Positions 14,833 to 22,917 of a stretch of DNA of 31,787 bases are shown here, piece after piece. Source of the DNA: JBMYXZ01 sp049608925 (GTDB lineage: Bacteria > Pseudomonadota > Alphaproteobacteria > JAGOMX01). The DNA is taken from contig JBMYXZ010000005.1 in assembly GCA_049608925.1 (NCBI GenBank), positions 1-31,787 on the forward strand. Reading direction: 5' to 3'. The first letter of the stretch is position 1; each line of letters begins with the position of its first letter. The notes under the pieces were generated by a model, which saw only the letters and a list, made by a program, of their open reading frames with translations, was not told the origin of the DNA and searched no databases. A program made the position numbers and the translations under genes.

Positions 14833-16044
14833 TCATTTTCCAACCATTATAAGCCTGCCCTGGGTGTCATAATCCCTTAGCGTCAGATTCATAGATAATT
14901 CGATTAATCTGTCAATGTTAGCACGTTGGATGGTTGCATGCTCTGATGGGCCCTCGTACAAACCGTTATATGCATCATAAAACTTCTGTGCATAATGTTG
15001 GGTTCTTAGTATCAAATTTTCAAAGCCCAGAGAGGTTACTGGAATTTTTTCTGATTTCAGAAATTCCTTGCAGGCACCCTGTACTTCTAGATGCAATCCA
15101 GAAAACCGGTCATAGTCCTTACTGGTTATAAAATAAATTCCATCGATAATTTTTTCAGCTACTTTCTTATCTACGAATATGCCAGCCTTTCTGCCTTTTT
15201 TAATTATAAACTGTCTATACTTCATATAAATCGTATAGGTCGGAGGTTCGTTGGGTCCCTGCCATTCTTTCAAAGCATGTAACCCCCAGGGCTCCTTATA
15301 TTCATTTTGACCTTCAAACTGAACGCTTGCGATATACCACTCCTGAAACTCAGGTTTTTTCTGTTTTTTTCCAAGCAGCAGCTTAAAACCAGATTGTGCC
15401 TGATCTTCCATTATGCTTAATCCAATCTCTGAACTTGGGAATGTAAATGGGTATCTAGAAGCTCCAAAACCTTGCAGAATCGGAATCATCTTACCATGCT
15501 TAATGGGCCTTTTAACCGGCTCATAAACGGCTTCAAGGTATTCTTGGTAAATCTCCTTGGAGGCGTGGATCGTCTTTACACGGGCAATAGCTTCAGCTTT
15601 CTTTTCAAGACCGCAGGCTTTAAGAGCCTCTTTATAAATTTCATCGTAAAGGGCCTCTATTTTCTTTTGGGCTTCTCTAAGTGGGTTTATCTCTATGCCA
15701 CTTACTTTCTTGCGCAAAGCCTTTTCCAGCTTTTCTGATTCTTCTATCGCCTTTAGCAGTAAGTTTAACTGGCCATCGCAAGCTTCCTCGTCGACAAATA
15801 CATACGCCAGAGCCATTGCGATGACTTCATCTGCCTTGATTTGTTTGCGTTGAACTTGGGTATCATAGATGCTTTGAAGCTTGATAAGTCTGTGATAATT
15901 CTCAACAGCCTGATGTTCTGCCGCAGTACGGCGAGGTATGACTCTTTTTCCATCATCTTCCTCTTTTTCTTTAGCATTGCATGCCCGACCACTGTCGATT
16001 GCAACCAGGGAAAAAACTATTATTATGCAATAAAATACAAACAT
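14833..16044 (-). CDS. Orphan secreted protein
   Basis: I do not recognise this 403-residue protein. A signal peptide is clear: hydrophobic VFYCIIIVFSLVAI, then a likely cut near the C-N-A at residues 22-24. The mature part starts strongly charged (KEKEEDDGKR) and is lysine- and glutamate-rich with predicted helices up to about residue 185. It then becomes more beta-like and aromatic (ASRYPFTFPSSEIGL, YTIYMKYRQF). There are few cysteines and no membrane span after the signal. The ATG has AAGG just upstream. Base use is more A+T-rich than that of flanking core genes, suggesting an accessory or acquired gene. It runs in tandem with ctaA and may share its message. An enzyme, adhesin or effector role would be a guess. 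Confidence 0.75.
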   Translation of the reverse strand: MFVFYCIIIVFSLVAIDSGRACNAKEKEEDDGKRVIPRRTAAEHQAVENYHRLIKLQSIYDTQVQRKQIKADEVIAMALAYVFVDEEACDGQLNLLLKAIEESEKLEKALRKKVSGIEINPLREAQKKIEALYDEIYKEALKACGLEKKAEAIARVKTIHASKEIYQEYLEAVYEPVKRPIKHGKMIPILQGFGASRYPFTFPSSEIGLSIMEDQAQSGFKLLLGKKQKKPEFQEWYIASVQFEGQNEYKEPWGLHALKEWQGPNEPPTYTIYMKYRQFIIKKGRKAGIFVDKKVAEKIIDGIYFITSKDYDRFSGLHLEVQGACKEFLKSEKIPVTSLGFENLILRTQHYAQKFYDAYNGLYEGPSEHATIQRANIDRLIELSMNLTLRDYDTQGRLIMVGK

Positions 16045-16117
16045 ACTACCTTGCGTTTGTGTGTGTATTCTAAATTGTATGAACCAATTATTAATGACCT
16101 GTTAATACGGGAGAGAT

Positions 16118-16145
16118 TTGGCATTACAAAATTTAATGATAAGAT
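16118..16145 (+). promoter_or_regulatory. Candidate promoter of the DUF2256 gene
   Basis: TTGGCA (16118-16123) and TAAGAT (16140-16145) are separated by 16 nt in the A+T-rich space before the small zinc-finger gene, with a predicted start near 16152, about 50 nt before its ATG. The boxes match consensus at five and four of six positions. The call rests on sequence match only. Confidence 0.3.
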
Positions 16146-16203
16146 ATTTTTCAGATATTGGAATACGGCAAAAAACAACTCTTGAAACCATTGGACAGTC
16201 TAG

Positions 16204-16365
16204 ATGCCTAAGGGTGTTAAAAAATCCAACCTACCAAGTAAAGTGTGCATAGTGTGCGAAAAGCCTTTTACGTGGCGCAAAAAGTGGGAGAAGTGTTGGG
16301 ATCGCGTAAAATTTTGTTCGGAAAAATGTCGTCGCAACAAAAAGCCAAAAAGCAATAAAACCTAA
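16204..16365 (+). CDS. DUF2256 zinc-ribbon-like small protein
   Basis: This short frame of 53 codons encodes a protein that matches the DUF2256 pattern: CIVCEKPFTWRKKWEKCW followed by VKFCSEKCRR. Four cysteines in two CxxC/CxxxC pairs probably bind zinc, and both ends are very basic, ending in KKPKSNKT. The family is common in bacteria, often encoded near cryptochrome/photolyase or oxidoreductase genes, and its function is unknown. No such neighbour is present here: the flanks are the orphan secreted gene (divergent) and the glycosyltransferase operon downstream. The ATG lacks a strong Shine-Dalgarno sequence. Motif conservation makes it a real gene despite its size. Confidence 0.88.
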   Translation: MPKGVKKSNLPSKVCIVCEKPFTWRKKWEKCWDRVKFCSEKCRRNKKPKSNKT

Positions 16366-16498
16366 CCATACATGCTAAATTACCCTACAATTTCAATGTT
16401 ATTTTTTTCTGCTCGGCACATATTGATAAAATAATATCGCTGGAAAATTACAGCTTAGCTTTGCTATTGTTGATGAATAAATCTAACAGGGATATCTA

Positions 16499-18220
16499 AT
16501 GGCACGACCTCTAAGAGGCCCACAGAAACAAGCTGAATTCTGGCAGAAAAAAGGCCAAAATCTTGCAGCCCAGGGGGACTATCAGCGCGCAAAACACTTT
16601 TATCAGCAAATCCTGACTCTTTACCCACAGCATGCTGTGACCTGGTACAACCTGGGAGAAATTGATTTTCTGCAGGGTGATATGGCCGCAGCACAAGAAA
16701 AGCTGTCGCATGCTTGCAACTATGATCCAGGGTTCACCATTGCTTGGGACCGCTTGGGGCAAGCGTATGCCAAGCTGCTTCAGTTTGAAAAAGCCTTGGA
16801 GATCTTTCTGCATGTCCGATCTCTTGACCCGCAACATCCAAGCATTGATGTTCTGATAGCCTACGCCCACGATATGTTAGGGCATAGTGATGAGGCACAA
16901 AAAAACTGGCAAAAAGCCTATGAAGTCAGCCCTACACCTGATCGCTATTTGGGTGGTCACTGCACCATGCCAGCTGTTTTGCAATCGGTGGAGCATGAGA
17001 AAAACTTAGAATCTACAGTGCTGAAGGCTTGTCAGGATGTTATGCAACAAGCGCCGCAATCGGGATATCCCGACTATATGGCCAACGGTGCATTTTATAT
17101 CGCCTACCATCAAGGTAATATTCGCCCTATACAAGAGGCCATCACCGCTGCCTATGCCCATGCCTATCCTGATATGTGTTATGAAGCCCCGCATGTTGCT
17201 TCCTGGAAGCCTGGGGAGAAAATAAAACTGGGTGTCGCGTCTTCTATGCTGAAAGACCATCGTCATTCTATGTACCGCACCTTCAAACGCACAATTGATG
17301 GATTGAACCAAGATCCTATAGAAGTTGTGATATTCGACAGTCTACCTATGGACTATCAGCAAGCTCGTCAAATCATCGCAGAGGCCGAATGTGATATATT
17401 ATTTTACCCAGACATCCTAATGGATCAGCTGCTGTATTTCCTGTCTTATGCCAGACTTGCACCCATTCAATGTATATCTACTGGCCACCCAGTAACGACA
17501 GGCCTGAAGTCCATTGATTATTATTTATCCGTTGATACTCTCGAGCTACCAGAAGCCCAGGAACACTATACAGAAAAACTAGTCAACCTCACGGGTGTTG
17601 CCTCGTGTTATGAACCGCTTGACCCGCCTGCCACAAGAAAATCTCCTAGTGATCTGGGCTTACCTGAAGGTAAAAATATATATGCTTGTCCAGTTCATCT
17701 CTTTAAAATCCATCCTGTCATGGACCAAGCATTCGAGCAGATTCTAGCCAAAGATCCAGATGGCATTATCGTTGTCGTTAATACTAATAGCAAGCAGAAG
17801 CAACTTCTACAGCAGCGATGGCAGGATAAAGACTTTGAACGCATCATATGGCTGGAAATGCTGCCATTTGATGACTTTATGCAACTAATCATGATGTCCT
17901 CGGTGGTGTTAGATACCTTCCCCTTTGGCGGGGGTAATACGATTTATATGTCTCTTTCTCTGGGGACGCCTGTTATCACCAAGCCAGAGCCCTACATGCG
18001 CGGCCGGGCTGCTAGCCATCTTTATTCCATCATGGGAATCAAGGACTGTATCACAAAAGATATCGACGACTATGTTACAAAAGCTGTAACGCTGGCGAAT
18101 GACCCAACCTATCTCTCCAAAGTGTGTGAAGCCATTGCAAAAACCAAAGGTAAAATCTTCTTAAACGATGACATTATCAACAGCTATCGCGAATTTTTCA
18201 GGAAAATTGTACAACAATGA
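16499..18220 (+). CDS. TPR-containing OGT/SPINDLY-like glycosyltransferase (GT41 type)
   Basis: The 573-residue protein starts with about four tetratricopeptide repeats (residues 12-147; for example YQRAKHFYQQILTLYPQHAV and AWDRLGQAYAKLLQFEKALE). The rest resembles the catalytic part of O-linked GlcNAc transferases and their bacterial relatives: ISTGHPVTTGLKSIDYYLS, LPEAQEHYTEKLVNLTG, and the nucleotide-sugar-binding region VVLDTFPFGGGNTIYMSLSL with TPVITKPEP. By family it would transfer a sugar from a nucleotide donor, probably to protein through the TPRs. Sugar and target are unknown. A good ribosome binding site (AGGGAT) precedes the ATG. Its stop overlaps the next start as ATGA, tying it to the aminotransferase and WbqC-like genes. 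Confidence 0.85.
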   Translation: MARPLRGPQKQAEFWQKKGQNLAAQGDYQRAKHFYQQILTLYPQHAVTWYNLGEIDFLQGDMAAAQEKLSHACNYDPGFTIAWDRLGQAYAKLLQFEKALEIFLHVRSLDPQHPSIDVLIAYAHDMLGHSDEAQKNWQKAYEVSPTPDRYLGGHCTMPAVLQSVEHEKNLESTVLKACQDVMQQAPQSGYPDYMANGAFYIAYHQGNIRPIQEAITAAYAHAYPDMCYEAPHVASWKPGEKIKLGVASSMLKDHRHSMYRTFKRTIDGLNQDPIEVVIFDSLPMDYQQARQIIAEAECDILFYPDILMDQLLYFLSYARLAPIQCISTGHPVTTGLKSIDYYLSVDTLELPEAQEHYTEKLVNLTGVASCYEPLDPPATRKSPSDLGLPEGKNIYACPVHLFKIHPVMDQAFEQILAKDPDGIIVVVNTNSKQKQLLQQRWQDKDFERIIWLEMLPFDDFMQLIMMSSVVLDTFPFGGGNTIYMSLSLGTPVITKPEPYMRGRAASHLYSIMGIKDCITKDIDDYVTKAVTLANDPTYLSKVCEAIAKTKGKIFLNDDIINSYREFFRKIVQQ

Positions 18221-19215
18221 CGCAACCATTTCACAGACCCTATATGCCTAAGCTTGCTGATATACAGCCATATTTTGAACAGATCGATCAAAACGGGATG
18301 TATACGAACAATGGCCCCCTGGTCCAAGAGTTTGAAAAAAGGTTGTCCCAAAGATGGGATGGTGCCCATGTTTGCTGTGTGTCCAGTGGTACAATGGGGT
18401 TGTACGTTGCAACCATTGCAATGGGATTAAATCCAGGCGCCCGCGTTGCAATACCATCATGGACATTCCCTGCAACACCAGAAGCCGTCATCGCAGCTGG
18501 GCAGACGCCACACTTTTGTGACGTTGAGCAAGAAACCTGGGCATTGTCACCGAAATCTAGCACGGCAATTAGCCCTGACCTTATCATGCCAGTTGCGCCT
18601 TTCGGTGCACCGCTGGATTTAGAAGCATGGGAAGCCATAGATATTCCGGTTATCATTGATGCTGCAGCAGGCTTCGAAGCCTTCAAACCATCAAAAATCC
18701 CACAAATAGTAAGCCTACACGCCACCAAAATATTCGGCATTGGCGAGGGCGGCTTAATTGTCTCAACCGATTCAGAATTTATGGCAACCATCAGAAGATT
18801 AATAAACTTTGGTCATGACGAAAAACGCCATATAAGAATCCCTGGCATTAATGGTAAACTAAGTGAATACCAAGCAGCTGTTGGACTAGCGGCACTTGAT
18901 AACTGGCCCGAGACACGAAAGCTGCATTACGATTTGGCCAAGCAGTACGCCCCTATATATGGACCCTATATGCAACCAGGCTTTGGAACGGACTGGGTCA
19001 GTGCCAGCTTAACCTGCGTTGATCCGTCGCGGGATGGTGATGACATTATGGCTGCAATTGGCGCGCGCAGGTGGTGGACACAACCCTGTCACCATCACGA
19101 CGCTTTTGCACATTATCCAAGGGAGGCAATGGATAACACAGAATTCCTTCACAAGCATTCCTTTGGGGTACCATTTTATCCAGGTGTACAACTGCCCGTA
19201 AGGAAAGCCAGCTGA
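18217..19215 (+). CDS. DegT/DnrJ/EryC1-family aminotransferase
   Basis: This PLP-dependent fold type I enzyme has 332 residues. Family features are TNNGPLVQEFEKRL, CVSSGTMGLYVAT, PSWTFPATPEAV, the aspartate in VIIDAAAGFEAF and the PLP lysine in HATKIFGIGEGG. Members usually aminate keto-sugars bound to a nucleotide or form aromatic amino sugars. The protein is shorter than the usual 370-400 residues: after GVPFYPGV it ends abruptly, apparently lacking the last helix, and the stop overlaps the ATG of the next gene. The truncation could be natural or reflect gene fusion/overlap evolution. Start and stop overlaps with both neighbours argue for one polycistronic unit making a modified sugar. Confidence 0.87.
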   Translation: MTQPFHRPYMPKLADIQPYFEQIDQNGMYTNNGPLVQEFEKRLSQRWDGAHVCCVSSGTMGLYVATIAMGLNPGARVAIPSWTFPATPEAVIAAGQTPHFCDVEQETWALSPKSSTAISPDLIMPVAPFGAPLDLEAWEAIDIPVIIDAAAGFEAFKPSKIPQIVSLHATKIFGIGEGGLIVSTDSEFMATIRRLINFGHDEKRHIRIPGINGKLSEYQAAVGLAALDNWPETRKLHYDLAKQYAPIYGPYMQPGFGTDWVSASLTCVDPSRDGDDIMAAIGARRWWTQPCHHHDAFAHYPREAMDNTEFLHKHSFGVPFYPGVQLPVRKAS

Positions 19216-19847
19216 TGCGCATTGCAATCATGCAGCCCTACTTCGCACCCTATGCCGGATACTTTCGTCTGTTTGATCAAACCGATCTTTTTGTGATGTA
19301 TGATTGTGTGCAATTCCCCAGGCGTGGATGGGTTCATCGTAACAAGATGAAAGACCGGAACCAACAGCTACAGTGGGTAACCTTACCAATTAAAAAAGCG
19401 CCTCGGAATATTCTGATTAAAGATCTAGAGTTTGCTGAAGCACCAGAAGACTTCACCGCACGCTTTCCTGCTTTGCAGTCCTTTGACACGACAAAGCTAA
19501 AAGGTTCGGTTGCCTCGTATTTGATTGGTCACCTGCAAGAAATTACGCAGGCGCTTAACATCCCTTTTAAGATAGTAAGATCTAGTGAGCTTAACATCTC
19601 GCCCGAATATAAAGCGCAAGACAGAATTCTTGAGATCTGCAAGCATCTTGGCGCCACCAGCTATCTTAATGCCCCTGGGGGAAAGGATTTGTATGATGCT
19701 CAAGCCTTTGAAAAGCACAACATTGACTTGTCATTCTTACCCCCATATGACGGCAACATGCACAGTATCTTGCAAGAAATGGTAGAAAAGCCTGTTGCAG
19801 ATATTCGTAAAGAGATTTTATACCCCAAGATCTCGGGCGGCGATTAG
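19215..19847 (+). CDS. WbqC-like family protein
   Basis: The 210-residue protein matches the WbqC-like family: it opens MRIAIMQPYFAPYAGYFRLF, then YDCVQFPRRGWVHRNKMK, WVTLPIKKAP and LNAPGGKDLYD. Members occur in O-antigen and other glycan clusters beside DegT-type aminotransferases. Their chemistry is not firmly established; an acyl- or amino-transfer step on a sugar nucleotide has been considered. The ATG overlaps the stop of the aminotransferase gene (TGATG). The last 30 bp overlap, tail to tail, the end of mrdA, leaving no room for a conventional terminator between the two operons. Confidence 0.87.
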   Translation: MRIAIMQPYFAPYAGYFRLFDQTDLFVMYDCVQFPRRGWVHRNKMKDRNQQLQWVTLPIKKAPRNILIKDLEFAEAPEDFTARFPALQSFDTTKLKGSVASYLIGHLQEITQALNIPFKIVRSSELNISPEYKAQDRILEICKHLGATSYLNAPGGKDLYDAQAFEKHNIDLSFLPPYDGNMHSILQEMVEKPVADIRKEILYPKISGGD

Positions 19848-21593
19848 GATATCTCGTGCAAGGGGCGCTGCGGCCTTGCTGCCCCATCCGCCATGTTCCA
19901 CCACAACGGACACAGCATATTGTGGATTATCAAACGGGGCAAATGCTGTAAACATTCCATGGTCACGGTATTTCCAGGGGCGCTCTTGACGGTGCAGGCC
20001 TTGTTCACGTTCTTGCATTGTAATGCGGCGCACCTGAGTGGTAGACGACTTCCCGGCCATTAAAAACCCCGGATCATGGATACGATTTTTGTATCCCGTT
20101 CCATCAGGATGATTAACTGCATCCGCCAAAAACTTGCGGATCATTTTTAAGTCTGCAGCTTTCACATTTAAAGGCTGCCATTCTGTGGCCGATTCTGACT
20201 GCAGAATACCTGGCTTCAAGTCTTGACCACTGGCGATTCTGCCCATCAAAAGTGCCATCTGCAAAGGGGTTGCCAGCAGATAGCCCTGCCCAATGCCCGC
20301 ATTGAAAGTATCTCCCATAACCCAAGATCGTCCGAATCGCTGCTTTTTCCAATCTTTAGTCGGCACCAAGCCTGCGTGTTCGTTGGGGATCTTGATACCG
20401 GTTTTACTGCCCAACCCCAGCCTTGTAGCCATATCAGCAATACGCTTGATGCCCAATTTCTTGGCGAGGTTATAAAAATAAATATCGCAGGATTTATACA
20501 AAGCACGCTGCAAATCAACGGATCCATGACCATATCTGCTCCAGCAATGAAAGCGATGATTGCCCAGATCCGTATGCCCTTCACAAAATACTTTTTCACT
20601 CGGGGATATCATCCGATGCTCAAGCCCAGCAAGTGCCACCACAATCTTGAACACCGACCCAGGAGCATACGTTCCAGCTAATGCTTTGTTCAGCAGGGGG
20701 TTATAAGGATTATTCAACAGGGCCTTCCAATTATCTGATGAAATACCTGTTAAAAATAAATTGGGGTCATAACTAGGGATAGAATTCAGTGCCAAGACAT
20801 TACCCGATGGTACTTCCAGCACCACGGCAGAAGCACTTTTCTTATCTGCCAGAATTTCTTGCACACGTTGCTGCAGCTCAATATCAATTGTAAGGTGCAG
20901 ATTGTCACCCGTCTTGCTGGGGGTAGACTTCAACTCGCGCACTGTGCGCCTTTTAGCATTAACTTCGATTTCTTTGAAACCAACGGTGCCACGCAGCGCA
21001 TTGTCAAAAGTTCGCTCAATACCTGTTTTCCCTACCTTCATTCCAGGCAGATTCAACATCTTGTCTTTTGCAGTATCCTGTTTAGAAGGTGTTTGAACAT
21101 AACCGATAACATGCACAAGCGTATCTGCATAAGGATAATGGCGGCGTGCCCCCTCGTCGATATATACCCCGGGCAGGTCGGGAACTTGGACTTCGATTTG
21201 GGTCACCTGCTGCCAGCTTAGATTTTCTTGCAGCGTTAAGGGCAAGAACTTAGGGTGGCGCCTTACAGACTTTGGCAAGGACTCCATAGATACATTCAAG
21301 ATAGGTTCAAGGACCTGTTGCACTTGCTTAATAGAAGAAACTTGTTCCGGAATCATCAATGCTTGAAAGTTTTTATGGCTTTCAACCAGCGCTTTGCCAT
21401 TTCGGTCAAAGATGACACCACGTTTAGGCGGGATAAACTCGAGCTTAATGCGGTTACTGTTTGCCATGGTGCTGTAATGATCTGCATTCCACACCTGCAA
21501 ATAAAACATCCGCCCAACCAAAGTAGACGCCAAGACTGTTTGTGTAGCAGCCGTTACAAAAGACCGCCGCGTGTATAAGTCATGGTGATCCAT
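19818..21593 (-). CDS. mrdA: Penicillin-binding protein 2 (cell elongation transpeptidase)
   Basis: The 591-residue protein is a class B PBP that cross-links peptidoglycan in the rod complex. One N-terminal membrane helix (about 12-30) is followed by the pedestal domain (PPKRGVIFDRNGKALVE) and the transpeptidase domain from about residue 240. The active-site serine is S313 in SVFK (313-316), and the second motif is SCD at 368-370. The third motif, normally KTG, reads KSS at 515-517 (AGKSSTTQVRR); the nucleotide reading (AAG TCG TCT) is unambiguous. The C-terminal DHGMFTAFAPFDNPQYAVSV is typical. It overlaps mreD by 14 bp at its start. No rodA follows, unlike the usual mreBCD-mrdA-rodA order. 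Confidence 0.95.
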   Translation of the reverse strand: MDHHDLYTRRSFVTAATQTVLASTLVGRMFYLQVWNADHYSTMANSNRIKLEFIPPKRGVIFDRNGKALVESHKNFQALMIPEQVSSIKQVQQVLEPILNVSMESLPKSVRRHPKFLPLTLQENLSWQQVTQIEVQVPDLPGVYIDEGARRHYPYADTLVHVIGYVQTPSKQDTAKDKMLNLPGMKVGKTGIERTFDNALRGTVGFKEIEVNAKRRTVRELKSTPSKTGDNLHLTIDIELQQRVQEILADKKSASAVVLEVPSGNVLALNSIPSYDPNLFLTGISSDNWKALLNNPYNPLLNKALAGTYAPGSVFKIVVALAGLEHRMISPSEKVFCEGHTDLGNHRFHCWSRYGHGSVDLQRALYKSCDIYFYNLAKKLGIKRIADMATRLGLGSKTGIKIPNEHAGLVPTKDWKKQRFGRSWVMGDTFNAGIGQGYLLATPLQMALLMGRIASGQDLKPGILQSESATEWQPLNVKAADLKMIRKFLADAVNHPDGTGYKNRIHDPGFLMAGKSSTTQVRRITMQEREQGLHRQERPWKYRDHGMFTAFAPFDNPQYAVSVVVEHGGWGSKAAAPLARDILIAARDLGV

Positions 21594-22056
21594 GGTGCAC
21601 CGCGTCGAATAAGATGGGCTCGATTTTTATCAATAATGCCGCCCATGCTGGATAAACAACGATCGTAGCAATCACAGACAAAGGAATAATTGTTTCCGTT
21701 GCCGAAAGCCAATTTATAGTATTTTGCAGCACAAGATACAAACAGCTGAAGACAATCCATGTGATGAAAAAAGTATGTTCGCGAACATACCTGCGAAAAA
21801 AAGATACAATGCCAAAAAAGCTTAGATAAATTATGGCCATGAATCCTAGTGGATTGCCTAAAACTATATCTGCAAAAACCCCAATGATCAGTAACAATAC
21901 GGGATGCACCAGCTCGGACCGGTACAAAGCCAAGACAAACAGCGAAATATAAAATAAATCAGGAAAAGCAGGAAAGCTAATCTGAATCCATGAAAGGGTA
22001 ATCAGCAGCCCAACTGGGGTCCAGCTTTGAAGAAAAGCTTTTGTTCCATCAGTCAT
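21580..22056 (-). CDS. mreD: Rod shape-determining protein MreD
   Basis: This 158-residue membrane protein has about five predicted helices; segments such as PDLFYISLFVLALYRSELVH and GVFADIVLGNPLGFMAIIYL resemble alphaproteobacterial MreD. It links MreC to the elongation machinery in the inner membrane. Identification depends on the hydrophobic layout and on its place between mreC (overlap as ATGA) and mrdA (14-bp overlap). Such overlaps indicate coupled translation throughout this operon. Confidence 0.9.
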   Translation of the reverse strand: MTDGTKAFLQSWTPVGLLITLSWIQISFPAFPDLFYISLFVLALYRSELVHPVLLLIIGVFADIVLGNPLGFMAIIYLSFFGIVSFFRRYVREHTFFITWIVFSCLYLVLQNTINWLSATETIIPLSVIATIVVYPAWAALLIKIEPILFDAVHHGSP

Positions 22057-22895
22057 GGCTTTAGAGGCTGCCCAACAATGGTAACAATATCCAGGCGCCT
22101 AAGATCTGCTGCTGGGCGGACTGTTTTCTTATCTGCATCTTTGATTTGCCCAATATACAGGCCTGGTGGGAAAATACCGCCTGTGCCTGATGTAAACAAA
22201 TGGTCACCGGCGATGATTTCATGTTCTTTATCCATGTGGGTCAGGCGCAATGCCCCTTTACTGTTTCCACTCAAGATAGCTTGAATACGGTTTGAAGCCA
22301 GCGTTGCAGGGATACGAGAATGCATATCCGTCAGCATCAGCACTTGTGAAGTCCTATTGCTAGATTCAATAATGCGGCCGACAACTTTGCCTGATGCTAT
22401 AACAACGGCTCCCTTTTCAACGCCTTGATCTATACCAACATTTAAAAGCAAGGTATGCGAGAAATTTCCATAAGGCATCCGAATAACCCGCGCAGAGGCG
22501 ATAATCGGGAAATCATCCGGAACCATGGAAACTTGCTGCCGCAAGGATGCGTTTTCAGTTGCTAACTTAATATTCAGCTGTTGAATTGCTGTTGTCTTTG
22601 CGAGCTCTTCCCGCAAGCGTTTATTTTCTTCATACACAAACTGCCAATGGGTAATGTTATGCATCAACTGCTCAACTGATTGCGAGGTCCTCATGGAAAA
22701 CTCAATTAGAGGAGCTGTTATATCTAGGACCGTGTTTCTGATAGCAGGACCGTACACATTGTCCCATTTATTGGCAGTGAATAAAGCTAAGGCAGTCATC
22801 ATCGCTGCTATGTACCACAGGCGCGAAGTGGAAAGCCGCGCATATTGTGACAGCCGTAAAAACGTTGATGATGTCGTGCGGTATGAGAATAGCAC
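22053..22895 (-). CDS. mreC: Rod shape-determining protein MreC
   Basis: MreC has 280 residues: one N-terminal membrane helix (about 27-45), a coiled coil around 75-110 (YEENKRLREELAKTTAIQ) and the periplasmic beta-barrel domain from about 125 (ASARVIRMPYGNFSHTLLLN, GVEKGAVVIASGKVVGRI, LTDMHSRIPATL). It scaffolds PBP2 and MreD around MreB. The start is a GTG at 22895; AGGAGG lies 11 nt upstream of it, in the 22-bp gap after mreB. The length is within the family's range. Confidence 0.94.
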   Translation of the reverse strand: MLFSYRTTSSTFLRLSQYARLSTSRLWYIAAMMTALALFTANKWDNVYGPAIRNTVLDITAPLIEFSMRTSQSVEQLMHNITHWQFVYEENKRLREELAKTTAIQQLNIKLATENASLRQQVSMVPDDFPIIASARVIRMPYGNFSHTLLLNVGIDQGVEKGAVVIASGKVVGRIIESSNRTSQVLMLTDMHSRIPATLASNRIQAILSGNSKGALRLTHMDKEHEIIAGDHLFTSGTGGIFPPGLYIGQIKDADKKTVRPAADLRRLDIVTIVGQPLKP

Positions 22896-22917
22896 GCCTT
22901 AGCTTTCCTCCTGTTCT

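Noticed and set aside
20223..20681. A 152-codon open frame on the plus strand inside mrdA
   Set aside because: It lies antisense to the PBP2 transpeptidase domain and shows no family motif; it is best explained as a by-product of codon use on the other strand.
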